A DNA stretch of 64,000 nucleotides from Balneolaceae bacterium. GTDB taxonomy: Bacteria; Bacteroidota; Rhodothermia; Balneolales; Balneolaceae. The notes beneath the pieces were generated by a model that ran no database searches, was not told the DNA's origin, and saw only the letters and a list, made by a program, of their open reading frames with translations. This document shows, piece by piece, positions 53,528 to 62,526 of this stretch; position 1 is the stretch's first letter, and each line of letters begins with the position of its first letter. Location: assembly GCA_007693745.1 (NCBI GenBank), contig REDA01000045.1:1-64000 (forward strand), in the 5' to 3' direction. The position numbers and the translations under genes were made by a program.

Positions 53528-54739
53528 TCAGAGCGAAAAAGCCTGTTTTGCCTTGTTCACAATTTCATCGCCTATGGAAAGGCCGGCTGTGGCGGCCGGA
53601 CTCGGCGCATTGAGTACATGAATTTCATTATCGGTGGTCTCGAAGAAGAAGTCATCCACAATATTGCCATTCGGATCCAGGGCCATGGCGCGTACACCTG
53701 CGGGAGCCGGCTTAAGGTCATCTATTTGCACGGAGGGAATCAGCTTCTGAAGATTTTTCAAAAAACCGTTCCTGGATACCGAACGGTACATCTCGTCCAG
53801 CCCCATTTTCCAGTGCCGGCCGGCCAGTTTCCAGAAGCCCGGAAAGTTCACGGTTTCGATCGTGTCAGTAAAGTTGAATGCCATTTTTGTATATCCCTCA
53901 CGTTTAAAAGCGAAAACCGCATTGGGACCGCATTCAACTCCACCCAGTACCATGCGTGTGAAATGGACGCCAAGGAAAGGGAAGTCCGGATTGGGAATCG
54001 GATAGATCAGGCCCTTCACCAGGTGGTCTGCACTGGATGTGAGCTTGAAATACTCACCCCGGAACGGAACAATTTTTATCTGGGTATCCACTCCCGATGC
54101 CCGGGCTACACGGTCGCTGTGCAGACCGGTACAGTTGATGAAGTGTTTGCAGGTATAAGAATGACCGGAGGCACTGATTGTGAGCGATCCGTTTGACTGA
54201 TGTACTCCCGTGATCATGCTGTTGAAAAGGATCCGGTTGCCGGGAAGAACCGTTTTAGCTGCAAGAACTTCACATACACCCTTGAAATCGACAATACCTG
54301 CGCAGGGAACATGGATCGCCCGTAAACCTGCTGCGTGAGGTTCCAGTTCCCGCAACTCCTTCGAATCGATCAGATTGAGGCCCTCAATCTCGTTTTGAAG
54401 ACCGCGGTTAAAAATCGCAGTGAGTCCTGGAATCTCTTCTTCCTGTGTGGCCACAATCACCTTTCCGCAGATATCCATCTTAATCTCATTTTCCAGGCAA
54501 AAATCCACCAGCTGATGGCGCCCATCCACGCAGTTTTTTGCTTTGTAGCTGCCCGGTTTATAGTAGATCCCGGAGTGGATCACTCCGGAGTTGTGACCGG
54601 TTTGATGGGCAGCAACCCCCGGCTCCTTTTCGAGGATGAGAATTGATGCATCCGGATAGGCAAGAGACAGTTTATAGGCAGTGGAGAGACCTACAATGCC
54701 GGCGCCGGCTATGATAAAATCGAATGTTTTGGAAGTCAT
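53528..54739 (-). CDS. lhgO: L-2-hydroxyglutarate oxidase
   Basis: A 403-residue DAO-type flavoprotein from the ATG at 54739. It starts FDFIIAGAGIVGLSTAYKLS with the Rossmann GxGxxG dinucleotide loop. Then come VAAHQTGHNSGVIHSGIYYKPGS near 50-72, FINCTGLHSDRVAR and GVRAMALDPNGN. An upstream in-frame start at 54814 would add a 25-residue tail lacking homology, so I reject it. It oxidises L-2-hydroxyglutarate to 2-oxoglutarate, passing electrons to quinone. Immediate neighbour of the YdiJ-like gene (48 bp), so both enantiomers may be handled by one unit. Confidence 0.93.
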   Translation of the reverse strand: MTSKTFDFIIAGAGIVGLSTAYKLSLAYPDASILILEKEPGVAAHQTGHNSGVIHSGIYYKPGSYKAKNCVDGRHQLVDFCLENEIKMDICGKVIVATQEEEIPGLTAIFNRGLQNEIEGLNLIDSKELRELEPHAAGLRAIHVPCAGIVDFKGVCEVLAAKTVLPGNRILFNSMITGVHQSNGSLTISASGHSYTCKHFINCTGLHSDRVARASGVDTQIKIVPFRGEYFKLTSSADHLVKGLIYPIPNPDFPFLGVHFTRMVLGGVECGPNAVFAFKREGYTKMAFNFTDTIETVNFPGFWKLAGRHWKMGLDEMYRSVSRNGFLKNLQKLIPSVQIDDLKPAPAGVRAMALDPNGNIVDDFFFETTDNEIHVLNAPSPAATAGLSIGDEIVNKAKQAFSL

Positions 54740-55024
54740 AATAGAAAGTATTTGGACACGGAATCCGGCAATAAAATCCCGGAATTTCATGCAGTACAGT
54801 CTGCGAATCTGCATAAAGAGCAGAAAAGAGTGATGGCAAGACGAAGATCGCTTGCTCAGTACGGTTCAAAGTGAACAGATGAAGCGAAATAAACGTTGTT
54901 CCCAACAGATCTTTTAAAGAACGTTACAGACAGTGCAAGTTAAGATTTTTTTATAAGAGCAGGTATGTAAACTTCGTTACACATTTTGAAAAAAACACCT
55001 TATTTTACGAGAATGGAAAAATTA

Positions 55025-55564
55025 ATGAAAAACCGAACGCTGTTTTACAGTTCATGGATAATGCTGTTGCTTGTATTTGTGGTAACCGCATGTTCTGAAG
55101 GTGATGGCGACGACGGCAGTGTGGAGTGGGTTGTGGAAAACGCCCGGTTTACGGATCTCGATGGAAATGATGTATCTGTAAAGGAGTTTGAAGGCAGTGT
55201 GGTACTGATCGATTTCTGGGAGTCATGGTGCGGGCCCTGTCTTCAGGTGTTTCCGGCAATGGAAGAGCTGAGAGCGGAGTTTCCGAATGAATTTCAGGTG
55301 CTGGCTGTAACGGCCGGGCTCTCGGAGGGACCTGAAGAAGCCCGCGAGTTTGCAGAAAAACATGGGTATGATTTTCATTTTCTCTATGATGAGTATGGTG
55401 TGTTCAGCCGTCTCGGCGGTCAGGGGATACCCTTTAAAGCGTACCTCGATCCGGACGGGAATTTCATTAAAATTGAGATGGGTTCGTTCGGAAGGCAGGG
55501 CGACTACAACCGCGCCAAGGCTCTGATCATGGACTATTTCGGAGAGCCGGCCGAAGAGGGATAG
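55025..55564 (+). CDS. TlpA/ResA-like thioredoxin lipoprotein
   Basis: I prefer the ATG at 55025 (179 residues), whose signal peptide WIMLLLVFVVTAC ends in a V-T-A-C lipobox. TTG at 54986 and ATG at 55013 would only add basic residues. The mature domain is a thioredoxin fold with DFWESWCGPCLQVFP near 58-72 (active site CGPC) and the Pro in GGQGIPFKAYLDPDG. It is anchored to a membrane by its lipid and would act on disulfides or as a peroxidase-like thiol in the periplasm. Single gene. Confidence 0.88.
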   Translation: MKNRTLFYSSWIMLLLVFVVTACSEGDGDDGSVEWVVENARFTDLDGNDVSVKEFEGSVVLIDFWESWCGPCLQVFPAMEELRAEFPNEFQVLAVTAGLSEGPEEAREFAEKHGYDFHFLYDEYGVFSRLGGQGIPFKAYLDPDGNFIKIEMGSFGRQGDYNRAKALIMDYFGEPAEEG

Positions 55565-55790
55565 AGACAATTGCAAAAGGCGGCCTGGATTATAAATTTC
55601 GGAAACAGGAGTCTTTTTTTGAATGAAATGGCATTTACAATTGTTTTCCAAACTCATAAATCCGGTACATGGCAAGCCATGCTTCAGCTAACCTATTTGA
55701 ATGCATGCAGATGTAAACTGACTGACGATTTAACCATCGGTGTTATTTCTGGATGAGATAATGATTTTTAATATTAACTAACATGACAGA

Positions 55791-57092
55791 ATGGAAAAAC
55801 AAGTAGAAAAATTACCCTACAAGGTAAAAGATATCACCCAGGCAAGATTTGGAAGGCAGGAGATCGCTCTTGCGGAAGCCGAAATGCCCGGACTGATGTC
55901 AACCAGAGAAGAATTTGGAACAAGCAAGCCGTTGAAGGGTGCCCGCATTGCCGGCTGTCTTCACATGACCATTCAGACAGCGGTTCTGATTGAAACTCTG
56001 GTGGAGCTGGGTGCAGAGGTTCAGTGGAGCTCCTGCAACATCTATTCAACACAGGATCACGCCGCAGCAGCGATCGCTGCTGCCGGGATTCCTGTCTATG
56101 CCTGGAAAGGAATGACCGAAGAGGAGTATGAATGGTGTATTGAACAAACACTGTTTTTCCCGGATGGTGAGCCCCTGAACATGATTCTGGACGACGGCGG
56201 CGACCTGACCAACATGGTGCTGGATCAGTACCCGGAGCTGGCGCGCAATATCCGCGGCATCTCTGAGGAGACCACCACCGGTGTGCTTCGTCTCTATGAG
56301 CGCATGAAGAAAGGTACGCTGAGCATCCCTGCGATAAATGTGAACGACTCGGTGACCAAATCCAAGTTTGACAACAAATATGGCTGCAAGGAGTCTTGCG
56401 TGGATGCGATCCGCCGTGCCACCGACACGATGATGGCAGGGAAAGTGGCTGTTGTTGCCGGTTATGGTGATGTTGGCAAGGGTTCGGCTGCGTCGCTTCG
56501 CGGCGCGGGTGCACGTGTGATCGTGACTGAAATCGATCCGATCTGTGCACTGCAGGCCGCGATGGACGGCTACGAAGTGAAAAAGATGATCGATGCGGCT
56601 GCTGAAGCCGATATTGTAGTGACGGCTACAGGGAACAAGGATATCCTGACCGGCGACCACTTCAAAGCGATGAAAGACAAGGTAATTGTCGGAAACATCG
56701 GCCACTTCGACAACGAGATTGATGTGCGCTGGCTGAAAGAGAATGCTGAAGAAGAGAACATCAAGCCACAGGTGGATCTGTTCCGCTTTGCTGACGGCAA
56801 AGAACTGGTGCTGCTATCACAGGGCAGGCTGATGAACCTTGGCAATGCAACAGGCCATCCGAGTTTTGTGATGAGCAACAGCTTCACCAACCAGACCCTG
56901 GCTCAGATCGCACTCTGGGCTGAGGAGTTTGAAGTGGGTGTACACCTGCTGCCCAAGCATCTGGATGAGAAGGTAGCCCGTCTGCACCTGAAGAAGATCG
57001 GCGTTGAGCTGGAAGAGCTGAGCGACGAGCAGGCCGAATATATCGGTGTGCCGAAAGAAGGTCCCTACAAGACAGATCTTTACAGATACTGA
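55791..57092 (+). CDS. ahcY: Adenosylhomocysteinase
   Basis: A 433-residue NAD-dependent S-adenosylhomocysteine hydrolase, recycling SAH to homocysteine and adenosine. It shows [17 protein letters not shown], the [11 protein letters not shown] segment, the NAD loop [15 protein letters not shown] near 222-236 and the C-terminal [13 protein letters not shown] with the Lys-Tyr pair. The upstream 226 bp were checked for the SAH riboswitch pattern and none was found. Two terminators follow. Confidence 0.98.
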   Translation: MEKQVEKLPYKVKDITQARFGRQEIALAEAEMPGLMSTREEFGTSKPLKGARIAGCLHMTIQTAVLIETLVELGAEVQWSSCNIYSTQDHAAAAIAAAGIPVYAWKGMTEEEYEWCIEQTLFFPDGEPLNMILDDGGDLTNMVLDQYPELARNIRGISEETTTGVLRLYERMKKGTLSIPAINVNDSVTKSKFDNKYGCKESCVDAIRRATDTMMAGKVAVVAGYGDVGKGSAASLRGAGARVIVTEIDPICALQAAMDGYEVKKMIDAAAEADIVVTATGNKDILTGDHFKAMKDKVIVGNIGHFDNEIDVRWLKENAEEENIKPQVDLFRFADGKELVLLSQGRLMNLGNATGHPSFVMSNSFTNQTLAQIALWAEEFEVGVHLLPKHLDEKVARLHLKKIGVELEELSDEQAEYIGVPKEGPYKTDLYRY

Positions 57093-57118
57093 CCGGGGGT
57101 CGATTGTAAACATTTGGG

Positions 57119-57154
57119 AAAGTCCGGCTGCAAGGTGCAGCCGGACTTTTTTTG
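57119..57154 (+). terminator. Intrinsic terminator of ahcY
   Basis: AGTCCGGCTGCA and TGCAGCCGGACT form a perfect 12-bp stem with a 3-nt loop, followed by TTTTTTT. Confidence 0.93.
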
Positions 57155-57202
57155 TTTCTGCTGCAGAGGTGGATATTCCACAAACCAATGCGAACAAACC
57201 AA

Positions 57203-57232
57203 AAAAAAACCCGGCATGACCGGGTTTTTTTA
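57203..57232. terminator. Bidirectional terminator between ahcY and yceI
   Basis: AAACCCGG, CATGA and CCGGGTTT have an A-run before and a T-run after, so it can end transcription from both sides of the convergent pair. Confidence 0.8.
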
Positions 57233-57263
57233 TCATCAGTTAATAATGCGGTGTTCCGGGATA

Positions 57264-57797
57264 TTACTGCTTCGTGAACTGCACGTTGAGAAGAAGGCGG
57301 ACTTCATCCGAAACTACCAGATTCCCTGCTTCCGTAACGGCGCTCCACTGCAGGCCAAACTCCTTCCGGTTGATTGCGCCTTCAGCTTCAAAGCCCGCCT
57401 TGGTCTGTCCGTAGGGATCGACAACCGTTCCGCCATAAACTACATCCAGAGAGACGGTTTTGGTAATGTTACGGATCGTCAGGTCTCCGGTCAGAGTATA
57501 GCTGCTGTCACTGTTCTTAACAAAATCGGAAGATACAAAACTCATCTTCGGGAATGCTTCTGCGTTGAAAAAATCGTCTGATTTCAGGTGCGTATCGCGG
57601 TCTGGATTGTTGGTGTCTATACTGTCGATATCTGCGTCGAAACGAACAGAAGCTCCTGTGAAATCTTCATTTTCAGTCTCCATGGATCCGGAAAACGAGT
57701 TAAATGTTCCCGTAACAGTAGAGATAACAAGGTGCTTTACCTTGAAGTTGATTTCGGAGTGGGTGGGGTCAATGACCCATTTTGTTACTGTGCTCAT
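57264..57797 (-). CDS. YceI family protein
   Basis: A 177-residue lipocalin-like YceI protein: WVIDPTHSEINFKVKHLVISTVTGTFNSFSG, then FVSSDFVKNSDSSYTLTGDLTIRNITKTVSLDV. Members bind isoprenoid-like chains. There is no signal peptide, so this copy should be cytoplasmic, unlike the periplasmic type. The upstream region has an AT-rich near-palindrome (TGTTTTAATATTAAACA, 57826-57842) that could be a promoter or operator. Confidence 0.93.
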   Translation of the reverse strand: MSTVTKWVIDPTHSEINFKVKHLVISTVTGTFNSFSGSMETENEDFTGASVRFDADIDSIDTNNPDRDTHLKSDDFFNAEAFPKMSFVSSDFVKNSDSSYTLTGDLTIRNITKTVSLDVVYGGTVVDPYGQTKAGFEAEGAINRKEFGLQWSAVTEAGNLVVSDEVRLLLNVQFTKQ

Positions 57798-58182
57798 TGT
57801 AAGTAGTTTAGAGTTCTTAATTAAATGTTTTAATATTAAACAATATAAGATGAAGATTCGTTCTGCTCCAATAGAAAAAAATTATCGGGGTTATCGGCAA
57901 GAAAAAATGCGGACTCTGTGAAATGGGGAAAAGGCTTATGAGTCCCGTAGCCATCAGGCTACGGTAGTGAGTCGCGCAGTGGCGCCGAAATCATTTGCCA
58001 TTGCGGTTGAAAAGTCTTTTTATTGAAAGGAGGGGGGGCTTTGAAAAACCAGGAGTTCTTCTCAAGATCAAGGCGGAAGGAACTTTAAAACCGCAGCCTG
58101 TTTGCCAACCGTGAAGATGTTAACGTTGCGACAGCGAAGATAGTTGGCAAAAGAACAGTTTTTCAAATCCCCCAGGATATTT
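57798..58182. other. 385-bp spacer with hairpin and repeat copy
   Basis: It contains the AT-rich yceI promoter zone, a CGTAGCC-ATCA-GGCTACG hairpin at 57946-57963 without a T-tract, and a full interspersed repeat (58034-58173) immediately before the lipoprotein gene. No coding frame is supported. Confidence 0.55.
58034..58173 (+). repeat. Full-length copy of interspersed repeat at gene start
   Basis: It runs from GGGGGCTTTGAAAAACC to AACAGTTTTTCAAATCCCC with all central blocks, closest to the copies at 7543 and 11486. AGGA occurs at both edges: before the G-run on the left and directly after the C-run on the right. This may be a small target-site duplication. The right-hand AGGA is the ribosome-binding site of the next gene. 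Confidence 0.9.
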
Positions 58183-59067
58183 GTGAGAAAATTAATGATG
58201 ATGCAAAAATTATATGTTCTGCTACTGATTGTGGTTGCCGCTGGTTGTATGGCAAAAGAGACTCAAAACGGACTTCTATGGAGCAGCTGGGAAGAGGCAT
58301 CAGACTCGGGAACGGCGGTTCTGGAGCTTGCCTATGTGCCGAGTGAGGGGTTTTCCTATGAGGATGAGGATGGAAAAGTAACAGGGGTTACCATTGAGAT
58401 ATTTCGCGATTTCGTCCGGTATCTGGAGGAATATCACAAGTTGGATGTTCAGTATCAGCTGAAACCGGTGGATCGGTTTTCCGATTTTTATCATGCTGTA
58501 AGAGAAGGCAGATCGGGTCAGTTTGGTGTGGCCAATGTCACGATAACCGATGCGCGAAAAGAGGAACTTGCGTTTAGTCCGCCTTATATGAGTAATATTG
58601 CTGTGCTGATCACACACCGCGATGTGGAGGAAATCAGTTCCATCCGGGAGATGCCGGATCTCTTGTCGGATCACAAGGCTCTCGCATTTGGGGGTACTCT
58701 TCATGAAGTGCGATTGCGCAACATCGTTGAATCCTACCTGCCTGATGTAAACATTGAGTATGCTGAATCAAACCGTGAAATCATCGAAAGAGCAGGTGAG
58801 ATGCCCGGTTACTTCGCCTATGTGGATCTGTACAATTACTGGAGAGCTGCAGAGGCAGGAACTGCTGTCCGGAGACATGGGCTGTTTGATGAATCTTCAG
58901 AGCAATTTGGGATGATCATGCCGCATGGAAGCGACTGGGCGGATGTGTTGAATCAATTCTTTGAAAGCGATGGCGGCTATCTGAATTCGGATCGGTACCG
59001 GTTGTTGATGGAAACCCATCTTGGCCGGCAGCTGGCGGATCTTCTGATATCACAGCATCAGCCATAA
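58183..59067 (+). CDS. Extracellular solute-binding lipoprotein (SBP family 3)
   Basis: I choose GTG at 58183 because AGGA lies 5 nt in front. This gives 294 residues with the lipobox VVAAGC (Cys about 22). ATGs at 58195-58201 are possible too. An open frame starting farther upstream runs into the repeat and is not used. The mature protein has the periplasmic-binding fold of the amino-acid type (LAYVPSEGFSYEDEDGKVTGVTIEIFRDF, FGVANVTITDARKEELAFSPPYM, KALAFGGTLHE). No transporter gene is adjacent, so it could be a sensor or a stand-alone lytic-type domain. The ligand is unknown. Confidence 0.82.
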   Translation: MRKLMMMQKLYVLLLIVVAAGCMAKETQNGLLWSSWEEASDSGTAVLELAYVPSEGFSYEDEDGKVTGVTIEIFRDFVRYLEEYHKLDVQYQLKPVDRFSDFYHAVREGRSGQFGVANVTITDARKEELAFSPPYMSNIAVLITHRDVEEISSIREMPDLLSDHKALAFGGTLHEVRLRNIVESYLPDVNIEYAESNREIIERAGEMPGYFAYVDLYNYWRAAEAGTAVRRHGLFDESSEQFGMIMPHGSDWADVLNQFFESDGGYLNSDRYRLLMETHLGRQLADLLISQHQP

Positions 59068-59099
59068 AAAAAGTGAAGAGTGCGCGGGGCACTCTTCAC
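59065..59099 (-). terminator. Intrinsic terminator of the DUF1080 gene
   Basis: GTGAAGAGTGC and GCACTCTTCAC form an 11-bp stem. On the minus strand it is followed by eight T, the last of which overlap the stop of the convergent solute-binding gene. Confidence 0.85.
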
Positions 59100-59110
59100 G
59101 GACCTGAATA

Positions 59111-59863
59111 TCAGAGTTCACGGATGTAGATATTGCGGAATTGAACGAGGGATGGGGAACTGGCCCACTCGCCATCCACTTTATGGCCATGGTGCTGCAG
59201 TGCGATGGGTCCCCGCTCGTTTACGCCGGGCAGCTGAGCATCTTCAATTACGATATGCCCGTTCAGTTCTACAGTAAGCCGGTCACCAATGAGGGTAATC
59301 TCAAATGAATTCCACTCGCCGATGTGATTATCTGCATGCAGCCGGGGTGTTACAGCCGCTCTTACTTCATCCGGCATGTTTCTGTCCATACGGTAGCCGT
59401 ACACTTCACCTGAACCAATTGGCCAGGTCCAGATATTTACCTGGGCTTTGGGCATTCCCCTCAGGAACAGGCCGGAGTCGGAATCAGGAATAGAAAGTGT
59501 GATTTCATTGCCATCTGCATCAAGCTTGTGGGTACCGTCGGGTAAAATCAGAGGGACTCTGTGATTGATAAATGGCGTTTCCTTGATCCGCCAATCCACA
59601 CGCAGCACAAAATCACCGTACTCGTTTTCTGTCCAGAGATCCTTGCTGCCCGTTGCCTGACTCATGGCATCATAGTCGATCACGCCATCGAGGACTTTCC
59701 AGTGGCCGCCATCTCCTTCGGGTACCACCCAGTTGGTAAAGTCTGTTCCGTTAAAGAGCTGCACCCACTCATCATCCGAATCCGTGGTGGAATAAAAAGT
59801 GCCTGCAACGAGCAGAATGGAAGTTGACAATAAAGCGATCAGAAAGATGTGTAAAGATTTCAT
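59111..59863 (-). CDS. DUF1080 / 3-keto-disaccharide hydrolase-like secreted protein
   Basis: A 250-residue protein with an N-terminal signal/anchor (HIFLIALLSTSILLVAG) and a concanavalin-like DUF1080 domain. Its features are WVQLFNGTDFTNWV, GGHWKVLDGVIDY, YGDFVLRVDWRI, SDSGLFLRG, WNSFEITLIGDRLTVELNG and GPIALQHHG. Some family members cleave 3-keto-disaccharides. It is close to a Glyco_hydro-type propeller gene and, farther off, the Tat isomerase, families that often go together in carbohydrate loci. The substrate here is unknown. Terminator found at the 3' end. Confidence 0.88.
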   Translation of the reverse strand: MKSLHIFLIALLSTSILLVAGTFYSTTDSDDEWVQLFNGTDFTNWVVPEGDGGHWKVLDGVIDYDAMSQATGSKDLWTENEYGDFVLRVDWRIKETPFINHRVPLILPDGTHKLDADGNEITLSIPDSDSGLFLRGMPKAQVNIWTWPIGSGEVYGYRMDRNMPDEVRAAVTPRLHADNHIGEWNSFEITLIGDRLTVELNGHIVIEDAQLPGVNERGPIALQHHGHKVDGEWASSPSLVQFRNIYIREL

Positions 59864-60460
59864 AAGCAGATTAATTTGTATTCATTGATGAAACGGATGT
59901 GTGCGATACACTCAGTCGAAGTACTCAGTGAACTGTTGAAAAATATCAAAACTCCATAGTAAGAGATAAGAAAAGAGCCAATGAAAAACAATGCAAAGCG
60001 ATCGTGAGATGGTTTTTGCCGGAAATGTTATCAGATCTGACAAGATTCACGGACAAAGGTTTGCACCGTTTTGATGCAATGAGCGAATATCATATCAGAG
60101 AGTAGGGAAAACAGTCGTAATATTGCGGATAACTTACCGTGAAAGAGCCATTGAAGAGGAGTTTTCAGAGAATAAAAGGTTGGTATTAATGAAGCCGGAA
60201 AACGATATTGCATAGATGGTGTTTGCATCGAAAGAGCAGACGGATGGCAAGAGCAGTCTTTTCATATTCCTGCTATTACCCTATCTCTTCGTTGTCGTAA
60301 ATGCAACATGCACACGCAGAAATGATTCACTGTGTTTACAATGACTTCAGTCCGGGTCTTGCAGAATACAACCGGTTGTATATAGCCAGCCTGACATGAG
60401 CCGCACAGATGAATCGAAATATTTAATCGGGATACAAATAAAAAAACAGGAGCAATATTT
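59864..60460. other. 597-bp divergent spacer without gene
   Basis: The largest empty stretch of the window. Short open frames have no ribosome-binding site and no recognisable content. TTGAAAAATATCAAAA at about 59936 recurs at about 63073, each in front of a minus-strand gene. A possible repeat relic lies at 60271-60315. It may contain a decayed gene or regulatory RNA; nothing firmer can be said. Confidence 0.5.
60271..60315 (-). repeat. Possible relic of interspersed repeat
   Basis: CTGCTATTACC, CTATCTCTTCGTTGTCG and AACATGC roughly follow the CTGTTCTTTTGCC, CTATCTTCG(C/T)TGTCG, AACATCC order of the repeat. Ends are absent. Weak. Confidence 0.3.
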
Positions 60461-62437
60461 ATGAAACAGATGATGAATCAGATGGTGTGGGCCGGGCTTT
60501 ACAGTGCGCTTGCAGCCTCAATATTCGTTTTGATGTTTACCGGCGTGCAGGCTCAACAGCCCGGACTTTTACCTCAACATAGTGAGGGTTTTGAAACCGG
60601 CGACTGGCGAAATTTCCGTCCGCACTATATCGGGGATTCTTCAGAGTGGATCCGGCCAAACTTTACCATTAACGAAACGGATCCGATCTCCGGCAATTAT
60701 TCGCTGCAGTGGAAAGGGGATGGAGAGGAACATGAATGGCTCAAACTCAGTAATGCGTTTTATACGGGGTTGCCGGTAACGGTAAGCATCGATATTCGGG
60801 TGGAAGCTGTTCATGCAGAGTGGTCGGCGGGACTGAGATTGCTTGAAACATTTGGACGTTATACAGGTGTACGCCTGGCATCCCGTGAGGATGGGCTTCT
60901 GGATCTGTATCTTGAAGATCTGTCCGGGCAGAAAAAAGTTATCGATGCAAAAACAGGGAGTGTTTTACGAGTAACGATCAGCAGAAGCGGAAACGATGAA
61001 GTGAGTGCGGTGATCGAAGAGAAGGAAAGCGGAACAACCATAGCTAAGCTGAATGGTTACAGCAGTGTGGTTCCGGAAGCAATTGGAATCTATGTGAAAA
61101 CAGGGCATGAAAGTGATGCGATCATCAATTTTGATAATGTACATGTGGAGGCGGCGCCTTACCGTATGCGATCCGGAAAATGGACGCGCTCCCCTCAGTT
61201 TGTAATACTGCCACGGCTCCCTGAAATCACACAGGATCAGGGAAATTGGGTGGGAGGTCAGTCTACCATGAAGAAGGGAGACCGATACCTGATGTGGTAT
61301 CGGATGCGCGACAATATTGACCGTGGCCGGGGATACGGATTTGCCGAAAGCAGCGACGGGCTACATTGGAAGAAGTACGAAAATCCGCCGGTGTTTACAT
61401 ATGATCCTGATCTGTATTCCAGCTCTGAGAAGATCAGTGTGTTGTATGTGGATGGCCTGTACAGAGCCTGGTATGCCGTGAATGCGCCCCATGCATGGTA
61501 CACGGCCTACGCTACCAGTGAGGATGGAATCAACTGGGAGAAGCATGGTCTGGTGATTGACGAGGCGAGTACAAAAGATGCGGTAGTGATCTACACAGGG
61601 GGTACCTACTATCTTTATGCAATACGGGATAATGTGAATGTGGGAATTCATACATCACAAGATGGGATAGAGTGGCAGCATCGCAATACGATACCCATGG
61701 GTGCGCATCGCCATGTTGCCGCCGTTTATGTTGAACGAACCAGTAGATTTCATTTATACATTACCGGTGGATTTGCAGGCGTGAGTGAAGCCGTTTCAGC
61801 AGATGGAGTAAATTTTGGTCCGTTCCGACAGGTAATGGAACCCTCAAAAGCAGGGCTGGATGACTGGCAGGATGCAGGAGTTACTTACCTCTCATTTTTG
61901 ACAGATGAGTATGGAAAGATAGATGATGACCGGCAGATGCCTGTCTATTACCAGGCACGGAATACCTGGAATAATAACATTCCGGGATGGTTGTATCACG
62001 GAGGGGAGAGGGTTGTACTTGCAGGACACTATTCCGGGATATTTCCAGGAGTGAAAACGACCATTTTGCCAACGGGTGAGTATGAATACCACAGTTTTCC
62101 CTTCGGAATACCCCTTGCTGAAGGGCTGGAAATTACAGCATCACAGGAATCGGTACTGATGCTGGATAACTGGAAGAGAGACGGGAATATAGTTGCAGAA
62201 GGCAGTGTTGTGATACAACCGGTCTACTCCGGACACTCCGGCCTGATCAAGACCCAGGTACAATGGGAGATGAAGGAGTTGCTGCCTGATACGCATTACG
62301 GCTTGGAAATCGATGGAGAACAGGTTCTCACGCAGCAATCGGACAGCAATGGCAATCTGTTGCTGACAACAGTTCTCGGAGACGGTGAAACAGAGGTCCG
62401 GTTTACAATTGCCAGAATTCTTCTCACCCGGGAGTGA
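60461..62437 (+). CDS. Secreted GH43/GH32-like beta-propeller protein
   Basis: A 658-residue protein with a signal peptide (about 10-30, LYSALAASIFVLMFTGVQA). An N-terminal jelly-roll-like domain covers about 40-230. A five-bladed propeller at about 245-530 has repeated SSDGLHWKKY, SEDGINWEKHG and SQDGIEWQHRN segments and MWYRMRD near 277. The C-terminal sandwich is at about 560-655. Glycosidases of families 32, 43 and 130 share this fold; the catalytic residues could not be assigned confidently, so activity is an inference. It has a good ribosome-binding site (CAGGAGCAAT). Terminator downstream. Confidence 0.78.
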   Translation: MKQMMNQMVWAGLYSALAASIFVLMFTGVQAQQPGLLPQHSEGFETGDWRNFRPHYIGDSSEWIRPNFTINETDPISGNYSLQWKGDGEEHEWLKLSNAFYTGLPVTVSIDIRVEAVHAEWSAGLRLLETFGRYTGVRLASREDGLLDLYLEDLSGQKKVIDAKTGSVLRVTISRSGNDEVSAVIEEKESGTTIAKLNGYSSVVPEAIGIYVKTGHESDAIINFDNVHVEAAPYRMRSGKWTRSPQFVILPRLPEITQDQGNWVGGQSTMKKGDRYLMWYRMRDNIDRGRGYGFAESSDGLHWKKYENPPVFTYDPDLYSSSEKISVLYVDGLYRAWYAVNAPHAWYTAYATSEDGINWEKHGLVIDEASTKDAVVIYTGGTYYLYAIRDNVNVGIHTSQDGIEWQHRNTIPMGAHRHVAAVYVERTSRFHLYITGGFAGVSEAVSADGVNFGPFRQVMEPSKAGLDDWQDAGVTYLSFLTDEYGKIDDDRQMPVYYQARNTWNNNIPGWLYHGGERVVLAGHYSGIFPGVKTTILPTGEYEYHSFPFGIPLAEGLEITASQESVLMLDNWKRDGNIVAEGSVVIQPVYSGHSGLIKTQVQWEMKELLPDTHYGLEIDGEQVLTQQSDSNGNLLLTTVLGDGETEVRFTIARILLTRE

Positions 62438-62486
62438 ACTAACTGCTGATTATGGATACTGATCTTCACAATCCGCAATAAAACAA

Positions 62487-62522
62487 AAAAGCTCCGATCT
62501 TATTGTGAGATCGGAGCTTTTG
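62487..62522. terminator. Bidirectional terminator
   Basis: AAAAGCTCCGATCT and AGATCGGAGCTTTT form a perfect stem of about 14 bp with a 7-nt loop between the propeller gene and the convergent tRNA-Arg. It serves both directions. Confidence 0.88.
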
Positions 62523-62526
62523 TTCG

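Noticed and set aside
55565-55790. S-adenosylhomocysteine riboswitch before ahcY, and a 61-codon frame there
   Set aside because: The conserved core of the riboswitch is absent. The short frame has no ribosome-binding site or recognisable features.
4187-58173. CRISPR array or attachment sites from the repeated blocks
   Set aside because: The repeats are single, dispersed, about 140 bp, in both orientations and without regular spacers; no cas or integrase gene is present.
58144-58182. Upstream TTG start for the solute-binding lipoprotein
   Set aside because: It lies inside the interspersed repeat; the GTG at 58183 has a proper AGGA site and a normal lipoprotein signal length.
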